Assembly: GCA_016712265.1 (NCBI GenBank)
Contig: JADJRJ010000031.1
Location: 1,240,001-1,304,000, forward strand
DNA length: 64,000 nt
Reading direction: 5' to 3'
Source: Gemmatimonadota bacterium
GTDB taxonomy: Bacteria; Gemmatimonadota; Gemmatimonadetes; Gemmatimonadales; Gemmatimonadaceae
The position numbers and the translations under genes are program-made. The notes below the pieces were generated by a model. It had not been told where the DNA came from. It did no database searches and saw only the letters and a program-made list of their open reading frames with translations. Positions 17,074 through 26,854 of this stretch are shown here, one piece after another; position 1 is the stretch's first letter, and each line of letters starts with the position of its first letter.

Positions 17074-20000
17074 TCAGGGAACGGTCATCGTCACACCAAA
17101 TGGCTGCAGCGTCTGGCTCATTGCGCGTGCGCGCGCCGTGAACGCGGTGGCCTCGCCGATCACCGCCGTCAACGCCGCACGCGCGCTGTTCGCCTGCGCG
17201 ACGGACGCCGCACTCGGCGCTTCCCAGATCCCCATGATCGCGCCCTTGACGGTGCCCACGCGACCGAGGACGTTCGCGGCCGCCGCGGCCTGGGCCGCCG
17301 CACCGCCGCCTCCACCACCAAAGCCGCCGGCCTGAGGCGCCCCGATCCCAAACTTCCCGCGCAGGGCGTCGAAGTCCTTGCGGAAGGCGGCGAAGTCAGC
17401 CTTCACGTTGGACGGTGCGGCGCTGGAGTCCACCTTGGCGGCCACGCCCGAGATATCACGGAACAGCGCCGCCAGCGGTCGTGCGGCATCGGTCCCGCGC
17501 TTCTGCGCGTCGTGCAACTCCATCAACAAGGCGTCGTAGCGCGCGCGTTCGGCACCAGCGAGTTGGACCATGGGATCCATCACGAGGGTGAGCGGCTTCG
17601 TGTCCAGCACCTTGCCATCCGAGACCAGCGCCACCGTGTAGCTCCCCGGTGCGACCATCGGGCCCTGGTTGCCGCCGCCAAAGCCACCGAAGCCGCCGCC
17701 GCCCGGCCCACCACCGCCCGGTGCCGCACACGGGTTTTCCGGCTTGTATCCCACCTCGGGGAGCCCAACAGGCAGGCCGGGAATCGGTCGTGCACCACCA
17801 CCTTGCCCGAGGCCACCACCGCCACCACCACCACCCCCAGGTCCGCCTGCCCCCGGGCCCGTGAGCGGTTGGATCGGCGACACCCGTTGGTCCCAGCAGA
17901 CGGCACCAATGCCGGCGATGTTCCGGTTGGCCGGGATCGGGACCTCGCGGATCATGGCGCCGCGCGAGTCCGACACCCGCAACATCGGGTTGGTCAGCGG
18001 CGCCTTCAGGTGGAACTGGACGACGGTCTCGTTCGGCGGATTCTCGCCACTGAAGAACTGGTGGCCCCAGAACTCATCGTTCCGGTCGTCCTTGCCCTTC
18101 CACTGGAGCGACGGGGCCGGGGTGAAGAGTTTCGCATCGGCCATCGTCGCCGTCTTGTATTCCTGGATCGGCGAGAGGTCGTCGAGGACCCAGAGGGCGC
18201 GCCCATGCGAGGCAACGAGGAGCGCGTTGTCCCGCGGGTGGATCGTCAGTTCATCGACGCGGACGGTCGGGAAGTTCCCCTTGAGACGGCGCCACGAGCC
18301 ACCGCGATCGAGCGAGACCATGATGCCGGTCTCGGTGCCGAGGTACAGCACGTCGGGGTTGCGTGTGTCTTCCGTGATGGTGCGGGCGTTCTCACCCTTG
18401 AGTCCGTTGTCGATGCGGGTGAAGGTGCCGCCGAAGTCGGTGCTCTTCCAGATGTAGGGTTCGTTGTCGTTCTCGCGGTGGTTGTCCACCGTGATGTAGA
18501 CGGTGCCGGCATCGAACCGCGACGGTGCCACGCGTGAGACAAAGGAGTACCCGCGGGGGAATCCGGGGAGTCGCGACGTGATGTTCTGCCAGCTCTTTCC
18601 CCCGTCGCGCGACATCTGGACGGTGCCGTCATCGGTTCCGGCGTAGTAGAGCCCGGCCTGCTTCGGCGATTCGGCCAGCGCGACGATCGTTGGCCACTGG
18701 GAGATGCCGTCGTTCTTGGCGATGTTCGCCTGGGCGATTTTCACGCCCATGAGGACGACGGAATCCCGCGGCTCGTTCTTGGTGAGGTCCGGACTGATGG
18801 CCGTCCACGAGTCGCCGCGGTCCCTCGACAAAAAGACGCGGTTGGCGGCGGCCAGCAGAATGCCAGGATCGTTAGGCGAGAGCATCAGCGGTGTATCCCA
18901 GTGGAACCGATACGCCTCACCGGCGACGTGATTCACCACGTTCTGCGCATTGGGGCGGATCTGTCGCGATTCGCCCGTCACCTTGTTGCGCCGGATGATG
19001 TTGCCATCCTGCGACTCGGTGTAGACGATGCGCGAGTCGCGGAGGTCCGGAATGGCCACGAAGCCGTCTCCCCCCTGGATCTGAAACCAGTCGTAGTTCT
19101 GGATACCGCGGCTGAAGCGCGAGCGGCTCGGCCCGCACCAGTTGTAGTTGTCCTGCATCCCGCCGCAGATATTAAACGGCGTCTCCATGTCATACCCCAC
19201 ATGGTAGAACAGCCCGACCGGAAGGTTGGGGATGAAGGTCCAGCTCTTGTTCAGGTCGTACGTGACCGCGAGGCCGCCGTCATTCCCGATGAGCACGTGA
19301 TCCGTATTCCGCGGGTCGATCCAGATGGCGTGGACGTCGTCGTGGATGACCAGCGCGGCGTCCTGTTCAAAGGACTTGCCGCCGTCGACCGAGAAGTGCA
19401 TCCCCACGCCACCCAGGTACACGCGATCCGGGTTCATGGGATCGATGCGCACCTGGCTGAAATACATCGGCCGTGGGTTGATCCCGGACGTGCGCTTCCA
19501 GCTCTGGCCACCGTCATCGGATCGGTAGACGCCGGTGGTGGCGATCTGCGTTGCCCGGTTCTGGCCTTGCTGCATCCCCGGACCGCCCTGGCCGCCAGCT
19601 CCGCCGCCGCCGGCCCCGGCGCCCGGGCCAAAGCCGGCACCGGACGGCCCTTCAATCATGGCATACACGATGTGCGAACTCTGCCGGTAGACGTCGACGG
19701 CGATTCGGCCGAGCGGGCCGGCCGGCAGGCCGTTGCCGCTGAGCCGCGTCCACGTATCGCCGCCGTCGGTCGAGCGCCACAGCCCGCTCCCCGGGCCGCC
19801 GCCGTTCATGCAGCAGGTGGTGCGCCGGCGCTGGTAGGTCGAGGCATACATCACGTTGGGGTCGCTGAGCGAGTAGACCAGGTCGTTCGCCCCGGTCTCG
19901 TCATCCACCTTGATGACCTGCTTCCAGGTCCTGCCGCCGTCCGTCGTCTTGAACACGCCGCGTTCCCCACCGGAGCCGAACAGCGGACCCGTGGCTGCCA

Positions 20001-20487
20001 CGAGGACGACGTCGTTGTTGTTCGGGTGGATCACGATGCGGTTGATGGTCCGCGAGGAGGGCAGTCCCATCAGCGCGAACGTCTTGCCGCCATCTGTTGA
20101 CTTGTAGACCCCGGCGCCCCACGAGGTGCTCTGCCGGTTGTTGGACTCTCCCGTGCCCACCCACACCAGGTCCGGGTTGGTCTGCGAGACGGCGACGTCG
20201 CCAATCGAGATCAATCCCTGATCCTGGAACAGCGGCGTGAACATCGTGCCGTTGCTCGTGGTCTTCCATACACCACCATGGGCGGTGCCCACGTAGTAGA
20301 TGGCAGGATTGGCCTCGTACACGGCCAGGTCGGCGACCCGGCCTGACATGGTTGCGGGGCCGATGGAGCGGAAGTGGAGTTTCTCGAACTCCGTGGCGAC
20401 GGCCACGTTGCCTTGCGCGACGAGCGCGCTAGCGACGACGGCCTGCGCGGCAACGAGCGCCGCGATCCTGCGAGAGGGTCTGGACAT
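17074..20487 (-). CDS. Exported Asp-box (BNR/sortilin-like) beta-propeller protein A
   Basis: A 1137-residue predicted secreted protein. It has a signal peptide (MSRPSRRIAALVAAQAVVASALVAQ), then a large beta-propeller region with at least nine Asp-box motifs (for example KSTDGGKTF, KTTDGGRTW, RSTDGGDTW, RSDDGGQSW, MSRDGGKSW). A C-terminal part has helical segments. Several Gly-rich low-complexity insertions occur, two near the C-terminus and one around residues 290-310. The family is often labelled glycosyl hydrolase or sortilin-like, but no sialidase-type catalytic set is evident, so binding or scaffold function is equally likely. It is a paralogue of the protein at 21061-24225. Confidence 0.85.
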   Translation of the reverse strand: MSRPSRRIAALVAAQAVVASALVAQGNVAVATEFEKLHFRSIGPATMSGRVADLAVYEANPAIYYVGTAHGGVWKTTSNGTMFTPLFQDQGLISIGDVAVSQTNPDLVWVGTGESNNRQSTSWGAGVYKSTDGGKTFALMGLPSSRTINRIVIHPNNNDVVLVAATGPLFGSGGERGVFKTTDGGRTWKQVIKVDDETGANDLVYSLSDPNVMYASTYQRRRTTCCMNGGGPGSGLWRSTDGGDTWTRLSGNGLPAGPLGRIAVDVYRQSSHIVYAMIEGPSGAGFGPGAGAGGGGAGGQGGPGMQQGQNRATQIATTGVYRSDDGGQSWKRTSGINPRPMYFSQVRIDPMNPDRVYLGGVGMHFSVDGGKSFEQDAALVIHDDVHAIWIDPRNTDHVLIGNDGGLAVTYDLNKSWTFIPNLPVGLFYHVGYDMETPFNICGGMQDNYNWCGPSRSRFSRGIQNYDWFQIQGGDGFVAIPDLRDSRIVYTESQDGNIIRRNKVTGESRQIRPNAQNVVNHVAGEAYRFHWDTPLMLSPNDPGILLAAANRVFLSRDRGDSWTAISPDLTKNEPRDSVVLMGVKIAQANIAKNDGISQWPTIVALAESPKQAGLYYAGTDDGTVQMSRDGGKSWQNITSRLPGFPRGYSFVSRVAPSRFDAGTVYITVDNHRENDNEPYIWKSTDFGGTFTRIDNGLKGENARTITEDTRNPDVLYLGTETGIMVSLDRGGSWRRLKGNFPTVRVDELTIHPRDNALLVASHGRALWVLDDLSPIQEYKTATMADAKLFTPAPSLQWKGKDDRNDEFWGHQFFSGENPPNETVVQFHLKAPLTNPMLRVSDSRGAMIREVPIPANRNIAGIGAVCWDQRVSPIQPLTGPGAGGPGGGGGGGGGLGQGGGARPIPGLPVGLPEVGYKPENPCAAPGGGGPGGGGFGGFGGGNQGPMVAPGSYTVALVSDGKVLDTKPLTLVMDPMVQLAGAERARYDALLMELHDAQKRGTDAARPLAALFRDISGVAAKVDSSAAPSNVKADFAAFRKDFDALRGKFGIGAPQAGGFGGGGGGAAAQAAAAANVLGRVGTVKGAIMGIWEAPSAASVAQANSARAALTAVIGEATAFTARARAMSQTLQPFGVTMTVP

Positions 20488-20632
20488 GGGCGTGGGGGTG
20501 TTCCGTGGGTCCTTCGGGATGCCTACGGCGGGCGGGACGATAACGCTGGGGTAGGCTCGTCGCGAGGGCAGGACGACTGGACGGGAGCGCGCGACCCGGT
20601 GCCTATTTCCACCCCGCCTGCTGGAAGTTCTC

Positions 20633-21037
20633 ATGGTTTCGTCAGACGACACGCGCACCGCCGCCGCCAGGATCAGGGCATATATGGCCTCCCTCTCGCC
20701 GCGCCACCGCAAGCGCCTCAAGGAACTCGGCGCCGCGATTCACGCGGCCGCGCCGGGTGCTGAGCCGGGATTCGGGTACGGCATTCCGGGGGTCCGCGTG
20801 CTCGGGCGCCCGCTGGTGTACTACGCGGCGTTCAAGGAGCATGTCAGCATGTACCCGATCAGCCGCGAGTTTGAGCAGGCGCATGCCGAAGCCTTGCGCC
20901 CCTATGGCACGTCGGGGCGGGGGACGCTCCGGTTCGCACTGGACGACCCCATCCCGAGGGGGCTCGTGGCGATGGTCGTCAAGGACCGCCTGAGGGCGGC
21001 CCGGGCGAAAGACACGGCGAAGCGCACGCGACGTTAG
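20633..21037 (+). CDS. DUF1801/YdhG-like protein
   Basis: A 134-residue cytoplasmic protein of the DUF1801 (YdhG/YjbR-like) fold. It is recognised by the central stretch PGFGYGIPGVRVLGRPLVYY followed by AAFKEHVSMYP, and by the basic C-terminal helix. Members include a Bacillus frataxin-like iron protein, but most are uncharacterised and no metal site can be claimed here. It sits alone on the plus strand between the two leftward Asp-box genes. Its TAG stop lies inside a CGTTAGGC octamer. Confidence 0.8.
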   Translation: MVSSDDTRTAAARIRAYMASLSPRHRKRLKELGAAIHAAAPGAEPGFGYGIPGVRVLGRPLVYYAAFKEHVSMYPISREFEQAHAEALRPYGTSGRGTLRFALDDPIPRGLVAMVVKDRLRAARAKDTAKRTRR

Positions 21038-21060
21038 GCGCGCGCTTCGGCCCGTCAGGC

Positions 21061-24000
21061 CTACATCGCCGCCTGTTTCTTCGGGGGTGGCACCAGGGCC
21101 GGCAATCCGAGGGCTTGCAGCAGCGGGTTCATACGGCGAGCCGTCGCGTCAACCTGCCGCTCGACCATGTCGATCACCGTTTGCGCGTCACGCCGGACGT
21201 CCCCCAAATACTCTCGTTGCGTGGCCAGCGGCTCGAGGAGGCCATTGTCCACCGACCCCATCAGGCTCAGGGCACGTTCAATCGGGCGTGGCCCCTCGGA
21301 ATAGAAGGGCACGTTGTCGCTGCGCGGACGTGTGAGCTGGAGCCGGGCCGAGTCGAGTTTGACCATTTCCTCGACGGCCGCCTTCACCAGGTCATTGGCC
21401 GCGTCGCCGCGCATCTCGCGACCCGTCGCGCGTCGCTCGTCGACCTGGCCCTTGTACGCCGCAAGATGGCGCTCCGTGTCGACCAGGCTGGCAATCACCG
21501 TGTTGATGCGCTGCGCCTGGTCGAACTGCGCCTGCAGCTGTGCCAGCGTCACGGGGCTGGTGGGGTCGATGCGGACGGTCAACGGCTGCTCCTGGACGTC
21601 GCGGCCGACGGTCAAGCGCACCGCGTACTGCCCCGGGAGCACCTGGGGACCCATCGGCCGTGCGCGCCAGTCACCCGCTTCCGCGGAGTCTTGAGGCATG
21701 TCGCTCAATACCTTCGGTGCGTCCATGCGCAGGTCCCACTGCACCCGGTTGAACCCCGCCGCGACGGACGGGCGCTTCAAGGTGCGCACGACCGTGCCGT
21801 TCTGCAGCACCTCGAGCTTCACGAGTGAATCGGCGGGCTTCTCCTTGAGCCAATAGGTGATCGCCGCCCCGTAGGGGGCATTCGCGCCACGGTACTGGTG
21901 ATTGCCCCAGTTCCACTTCTGCTCTCCCACGTTGTAACGAGTCGCCACGCGCATCGGGAAGAGGTGCGATCCCCTGGCGGCCACGGCGGGGGTCATCTGT
22001 TGGACCGCCGTCGCGTCGTCGAGCACCCACAGCGCACGTCCGTGCGTCGCGAGGACGAGGTCGTTGTCGCGTGGATGCACGAGGACCTCGTGCACCGCGA
22101 CGGACGGAAGGTTGCCCAGGTGGAGTCGCGTCCAGTCGTTGCCGCCGCTCCACGAGACGTACAACCCCAGCTCGGTGCCTGCATAAATGAGGTTGGGGTT
22201 CTTCGGGTCTTCGCGGACCACCTGCAGGTACGCGGTCGGCGGGAGGTTGCCGGTGATATTGGTCCACGTGCGGCCGAAGTCGGTGGTCTTGTAGACGTAG
22301 GGACGGAAGTCGTCCATCATGCGACGCTCAAACGCCGCGTACGCCGTGCCAGCCGCCGTGCGCGACGGCTCCAGCCCGGCGACGACGGCGTCCCCACCAA
22401 GGCCGGGGATATTCCCGGCGACATTCGTCCAGCTCTTTCCCTCGTCGCGCGTCACCTGGACGTTGCCGTCGTCCGTGCCAGCCCACAGCACCCCGCGCTG
22501 CACGGGCGATTCGGCGAAGGAGAAGATCGTGCCATAGTACTCCGCCACGGTGTTCTCCTTGAGGATCGGGCCGCCGGCATCGCCCTGTCGGGACTTGTCG
22601 TTCTTCGACAGGTCGCCGGAGATCGCGGTCCAGGTCTTTCCCCAATCGCTGGAGCGGTACACCAGGTTGCCGGCGAAGTAGACGACGCGCTTGTCGTGCG
22701 GCGATTGCACGATCGGTGCGTTCCAGTTGAAGCGCACGGTGTTGGAGTCGGCCGGATAACCGTCCATGCGCTCCACCTGTGGACTGGCCTCGCGTTGTTC
22801 GTAGGTGCGGAGGTTCGTCGCCTGGATCCCGCCCGCCTGGTAGTCGGAGAGGAAGGAATCCGGGTCGTCCGGGTGCGAGACCGCGTAGTAGCCGTCGCCA
22901 TTCTGTATGAAGCGCCAGTCACTCTCCCAGATCGCGCTCCCGCGGGTCCGCGTCGGTCCGGTCCAGACGCCGTTGTCCTGGAGCCCGCCGGCCACATGGA
23001 AGAACGGCTCCCGCATGTCGTAGGAGAGCTGGTAGAACTGGCCGACCGGGATGTTGGCAAACCACTCCCAGGTCTTCCCGGCGTCGCGGCTGACATTCAG
23101 CCCGCCGTCGTCGCCCATGAACATCCGCTTGGGGTTCCGCGGGTCGACCCACATGGTCTGGTGGTCACCGTGGAAGTTCCCGGTCATTCCGTTGAAGGTG
23201 AGGCCGCCGTCCTGGGACACCATGTAGGCCATGCCTAACGTGAACACCCGGTTCTCGTTCGCCGGGTCGACGCGGAGGTCGGCGTAGTAGAAGCCGCGGC
23301 CGAGTGCATGCGCGTTGTCACTGGTCTTCGTCCAGCTCTCCCCGTGGTCCGTGGACTTGAAGACGTATCCTTCCCGGGTCTCGGCGACCGCGTAGACGAT
23401 GTTCGGCGACGAGGGGGCGACCTTGACGCCGATGCGGCCCATCAGCTTCGGAAGTCCCTTCGTGGCCTTTGTCCAGGTTTTTCCGCCGTCGGTGGAGCGG
23501 AAGATGCCTCCCTTCTCGTCCCCGGACTTGTGCGTCCACTGCTTGCGGTCGAAGTACCACATCGATGCATACAGCAGGTTGGGATTGCGCGGGTCGATGT
23601 CGAGGTCGGCGGCACCGTGCACATTGTCCAGATAGAGCACCTTCTTCCAAGTCTCGCCGGCGTCCTCGCTCATGAAGACCCCACGCTCCTCGTTCGGGCC
23701 AAAGGCGTGTCCGATCGCCGCGACGTAGACCTTGTTGGGATTCAGGGGGTTGATGACGATGCGTGCAATGTGCCGGGTGTCCGCGAGCCCCAGGTGCCGC
23801 CAGGTGCGCCCGCCATCTGTCGACTTGTAGACCCCGTTGCCAAATGAAACGGAGTTCCGGACGTTGGATTCCCCGGTGCCGACGTAGATCACGTCCGGAT
23901 TCGTCGGGTCCAACGCGAGGTCGCCAATGGATAGGACCGGCTGCTTGTCGAAGATCGGCGTGAACGTCGTGCCCGCGTTCACCGACTTCCACACGCCCCC

Positions 24001-24225
24001 CGACGCGGAGCCCACGTAGATAATCGCCGGGTCGCCCGGGACTCCTTCGACGTCGGCAATGCGTCCCGACATGTTGGCCGGGCCGATGTTGCGGTACGCG
24101 AGCCCGGCGAAGGTCGACTCGGCGAGGATTGGCGCCTGCGAGACAGGAGGGCCCGCGGGACGCTGCGCGCCAAGGGGCGGGGCAAGAAGGGCGACGGCGA
24201 GTGGCGTGATCAGGACGGTGCGCAT
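21061..24225 (-). CDS. Exported Asp-box (BNR/sortilin-like) beta-propeller protein B
   Basis: A 1054-residue paralogue of the protein at 17074-20487. It has a signal peptide (MRTVLITPLAVALLAPPLGAQ), the conserved opening NIGPANMSGRIADVEG and at least nine Asp-box motifs (KSTDGGRTW, MSEDAGETW, RSTDGGKTW, KSTDHGESW, VSRDAGKTW, KTTDFGRTW and others). A C-terminal helical domain with a dimer-like coiled segment follows. Unlike paralogue A it lacks long Gly runs. ATG 24225 is chosen because it starts the signal peptide; the open frame extends 30 codons upstream. Predicted location is periplasm or cell surface. Function unknown. Confidence 0.85.
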   Translation of the reverse strand: MRTVLITPLAVALLAPPLGAQRPAGPPVSQAPILAESTFAGLAYRNIGPANMSGRIADVEGVPGDPAIIYVGSASGGVWKSVNAGTTFTPIFDKQPVLSIGDLALDPTNPDVIYVGTGESNVRNSVSFGNGVYKSTDGGRTWRHLGLADTRHIARIVINPLNPNKVYVAAIGHAFGPNEERGVFMSEDAGETWKKVLYLDNVHGAADLDIDPRNPNLLYASMWYFDRKQWTHKSGDEKGGIFRSTDGGKTWTKATKGLPKLMGRIGVKVAPSSPNIVYAVAETREGYVFKSTDHGESWTKTSDNAHALGRGFYYADLRVDPANENRVFTLGMAYMVSQDGGLTFNGMTGNFHGDHQTMWVDPRNPKRMFMGDDGGLNVSRDAGKTWEWFANIPVGQFYQLSYDMREPFFHVAGGLQDNGVWTGPTRTRGSAIWESDWRFIQNGDGYYAVSHPDDPDSFLSDYQAGGIQATNLRTYEQREASPQVERMDGYPADSNTVRFNWNAPIVQSPHDKRVVYFAGNLVYRSSDWGKTWTAISGDLSKNDKSRQGDAGGPILKENTVAEYYGTIFSFAESPVQRGVLWAGTDDGNVQVTRDEGKSWTNVAGNIPGLGGDAVVAGLEPSRTAAGTAYAAFERRMMDDFRPYVYKTTDFGRTWTNITGNLPPTAYLQVVREDPKNPNLIYAGTELGLYVSWSGGNDWTRLHLGNLPSVAVHEVLVHPRDNDLVLATHGRALWVLDDATAVQQMTPAVAARGSHLFPMRVATRYNVGEQKWNWGNHQYRGANAPYGAAITYWLKEKPADSLVKLEVLQNGTVVRTLKRPSVAAGFNRVQWDLRMDAPKVLSDMPQDSAEAGDWRARPMGPQVLPGQYAVRLTVGRDVQEQPLTVRIDPTSPVTLAQLQAQFDQAQRINTVIASLVDTERHLAAYKGQVDERRATGREMRGDAANDLVKAAVEEMVKLDSARLQLTRPRSDNVPFYSEGPRPIERALSLMGSVDNGLLEPLATQREYLGDVRRDAQTVIDMVERQVDATARRMNPLLQALGLPALVPPPKKQAAM

Positions 24226-24322
24226 CGAAGGGCGGGTGGAAGCGATGACAGAAGCTATGCCGCGCCCGACGCCCGGAGAATCGGGTGTTGCGCTCGCCAG
24301 CGAGCCCAACGACATTCGGTCG

Positions 24323-24412
24323 CCGTCTGCCGTCTGCCGTCTGCCGTCTGCCGTCTGCCGTCTGCCGTCTGCCGTCTGCCGTCTGCCGTCTGCCGTCTGC
24401 CGTCTGCCGTCT
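24323..24412 (+). repeat. (CCGTCTG)n tandem heptanucleotide array
   Basis: Twelve perfect CCGTCTG units run head to tail from 24323, followed by a six-base partial unit. The array lies between the divergent Asp-box gene B and a small membrane-protein gene. Because the unit is 7 bases it creates long spurious open frames in all registers. Degraded copies occur at 53880-53907 and 57257-57284. Confidence 0.97.
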
Positions 24413-24437
24413 CCACACCCTGACCGTCCTCACCGCC

Positions 24438-24683
24438 ATGATCGCTCCCACGATCAAGACCCACGGTCGCCTCGCCGCCCTCGGCGCGTATGGCGTCTGC
24501 GCCGGGGTTGTCGCCCTGTTCGGCCTCGTCTATTGGATCGCGTCGCCCACCCCCACCTCGGGCCTGGACTTTGAGCACCGGCTCGTCACCATGGTGTCGG
24601 TGGCCGTCATCTGTGCCGCGCTGATCGGGGCCCATGTCGCCATGGCGCGGCAGATCCTCGGCTACCTCAAGGAACACGGCTGA
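24438..24683 (+). CDS. Small two-helix membrane protein
   Basis: An 81-residue hypothetical protein with two predicted transmembrane segments (about 13-35 and 49-72) joined by a short SPTPTSGLDFEHR loop, and a basic/acidic C-terminus. I do not recognise the family. ATG 24438 begins 26 bases after the CCGTCTG array; the frame is open back through the array, but that part is repeat-derived. It converges on the antiporter gene with a 31-base gap and no clear terminator. Confidence 0.6.
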   Translation: MIAPTIKTHGRLAALGAYGVCAGVVALFGLVYWIASPTPTSGLDFEHRLVTMVSVAVICAALIGAHVAMARQILGYLKEHG

Positions 24684-24714
24684 CGCTGGGGGGCTCCGCG
24701 CTTGGCGTTCGTGA

Positions 24715-26799
24715 CTACACGGGCGTAGCGGGTTCCGCCGGCGGGGCGCCCGTTCGCAGGATCTCGGTGGCGGTGAGGACGGCGTCCGCCGCGCCGGCGA
24801 GTGCGACGATGTCACCGGCACGCAGGCGGACCGCGCCGGACGGTTCGACCTGTGAGCCGTGCTCCGTGTCGCCGCGCGTGATGGCCAGGATGGTGGCACC
24901 AGTGGAGCCACGAAGCCGGAGTTCGGCGAGGCTTCGCCCCACGGCGTAGTCGCCCTCTTCGAGGCGCACGGGACCGGGGTTGCCGAGGCCGGGGAGCAGC
25001 TTCGCGACCGTGTCCATCGTGTCCCCGAGTTCCGCGTCGGTGCCGCGCACCCGGTCATGCTGCAACAGCGTCATGACGATGACCTCGGCGCCGGCTCGCG
25101 CGTGCCCGTACAGCGTCGTTGCGCTGCGCCATGTGGCGATGGCGCCTCCCACCGTCAGCCCCATCACCACCAGGGTCAGGGGTTTGCCGGGAACGACCGG
25201 CTGGAGCACCAGAACGACCGGGATTACGCTGGCCAGCAACATGGCGTACTGGAGCACCGCGGCGAACGCAGCACGAGGGGCCTCGGCACGGTCGAGGCCA
25301 CGCGTCGGAAGGGGGAGCGATCGTCGCGCCAGGCGCGTGGCGAGAAAGTGCGTCATGCGGACGAGGCCCGCGACCAGGGGCACCGCCGCAGCGAGCGCGG
25401 CCACGACCACGGCCGCATACGACGCCGTGGTGCTCCAGCCCAGGGAGCGTTGGAGCCAAAGCGCCGAACGTCCCATTTCTGCCGCGGCCGCCACCGCGAG
25501 GCCGGCGAGCAGCGCGACATCGGCCAGCAGGAGCAGTGTGGCTCGGCGAACCGAGGCGCGGTCGGTCGCCACGCCGCGCGCCAGGGCGTCGAACCATGAG
25601 CCGTAGAGCGTGACGAGCATCTGGAGACGACGCGGGAGTCGACCGTCCACCCAGCCGGCGATGGACGCGGCGCGTCGGATCAACAGCGGCGTGAGCAGGG
25701 TCGTGATCGCGCTCACCGTGACAGCGACTGGGTAAAACGACGCCCGAGCCCCTCCAGCCACGCCAACACCGGCGATGATGACGGAGAATTCCCCGATTTG
25801 CGCCATGCTGACTCCGGTCTCGATCGCACGCCTCAGCGGGCGGCCGCTGAGGAACGAGGCGAACGACACAGCCACGGTCTTGCCCGCGACCACCACCACC
25901 GTCAACGCCACGATGGCTCTCCACTCGGTGACGACGGCGGCTGGGTCGATCAGCATGCCGACGGAGACAAAGAATAGGGCGACGAACAGGTCCCGGATCG
26001 GCTCGATGCGATCGCGAATCGCCTCACCTTCGCCACCCTCCGCGACGAGCGAGCCCGAGATGAACGCCCCGAGCGCCACGGAGTAGCCGGCGTTCAGGGC
26101 AAGCAATGCCGCGGCGAACGACACGCCCACGGCGGCCACGACGGTGGTCTCCGTACTGCCGAGGCGCAGAATCATCCTGAACAGGCGCGGCAGTACCCAC
26201 CGGCCGACGGCAATGAGGGTGATGAGGAAGGTCACCAGGCGCACCCCGGTGAGCAGGATGCTGCCATTGCCCGTGCTTCCGCCCGCGACCGTCGACAACG
26301 ATGCGATCAGGAGGATGGCAATCACGTCCTCGACGATGAGGAGCCCGAACACCGTCTCCCGCAGCGGTCCACGCACGCCCTGGTCGGCGAAGGTGCGCGC
26401 GATGATGGTGGTACTTGAGATGGCGACGATGCCGCCGGTGAACAGGCATTCGGCGGGCGACCACCCGAGGATGCGTCCCGTCGCATATCCGAGTCCGAAC
26501 ATCAGTCCGGTCTCCGACGCCGCCGCAACACCAGCACTCGCTCCCAGGCGAATGAGGTGGCCGAGGCGGAACTCGAGGCCGAGGGCGTACATCAGCAGCA
26601 CCACACCGACCTCGGCCAGAGCCTCCACCGTTCGCGCTTCGGCGAGGAGGGGGATCGCTGTGTGCGGGCCGACAATCATCCCGGCCAGGAGGTATCCAAA
26701 GACCCCGGGCAGGTGCAACCGGCGCGACAGGACGGTGGTCACCGCGGCCACACACAGGACCAACGCCAGGTTGCGCAGGACGTCGTGGGGGTCGGTCAA
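24715..26799 (-). CDS. CPA2-family cation:proton antiporter (Kef/RosB type)
   Basis: Predicted inner-membrane Na+ or K+/H+ antiporter. The product, 694 residues from the chosen start, has about twelve N-terminal transmembrane helices with the family stretch LPGVFGYLLAGMIVGPH and the conserved VEDVIAI. A middle region has further helices, and a C-terminal TrkA_C (RCK_C) domain (about 600-680) would bind a regulatory ligand. There is no ATG near the expected N-terminus. TTG 26799 gives the usual MTDPH... beginning. The frame continues to a TTG at 26856, but that codon falls in the stem of the gyrB terminator and is unlikely. Confidence 0.85.
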   Translation of the reverse strand: MTDPHDVLRNLALVLCVAAVTTVLSRRLHLPGVFGYLLAGMIVGPHTAIPLLAEARTVEALAEVGVVLLMYALGLEFRLGHLIRLGASAGVAAASETGLMFGLGYATGRILGWSPAECLFTGGIVAISSTTIIARTFADQGVRGPLRETVFGLLIVEDVIAILLIASLSTVAGGSTGNGSILLTGVRLVTFLITLIAVGRWVLPRLFRMILRLGSTETTVVAAVGVSFAAALLALNAGYSVALGAFISGSLVAEGGEGEAIRDRIEPIRDLFVALFFVSVGMLIDPAAVVTEWRAIVALTVVVVAGKTVAVSFASFLSGRPLRRAIETGVSMAQIGEFSVIIAGVGVAGGARASFYPVAVTVSAITTLLTPLLIRRAASIAGWVDGRLPRRLQMLVTLYGSWFDALARGVATDRASVRRATLLLLADVALLAGLAVAAAAEMGRSALWLQRSLGWSTTASYAAVVVAALAAAVPLVAGLVRMTHFLATRLARRSLPLPTRGLDRAEAPRAAFAAVLQYAMLLASVIPVVLVLQPVVPGKPLTLVVMGLTVGGAIATWRSATTLYGHARAGAEVIVMTLLQHDRVRGTDAELGDTMDTVAKLLPGLGNPGPVRLEEGDYAVGRSLAELRLRGSTGATILAITRGDTEHGSQVEPSGAVRLRAGDIVALAGAADAVLTATEILRTGAPPAEPATPV

Positions 26800-26854
26800 G
26801 CGGGCGGCCGGAGCGAGGATGAATGGATCGATACCGTGCGGCCCACCAAATGGC

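Noticed and set aside
24323..24412. CRISPR array
   Set aside because: The unit is only 7 bases and contiguous; there are no spacers and no cas genes.
24255..25058. Open frame spanning the CCGTCTG array on the minus strand
   Set aside because: The repetitive part is just the 7-base repeat read in three registers; the remainder is a shadow of the antiporter gene.
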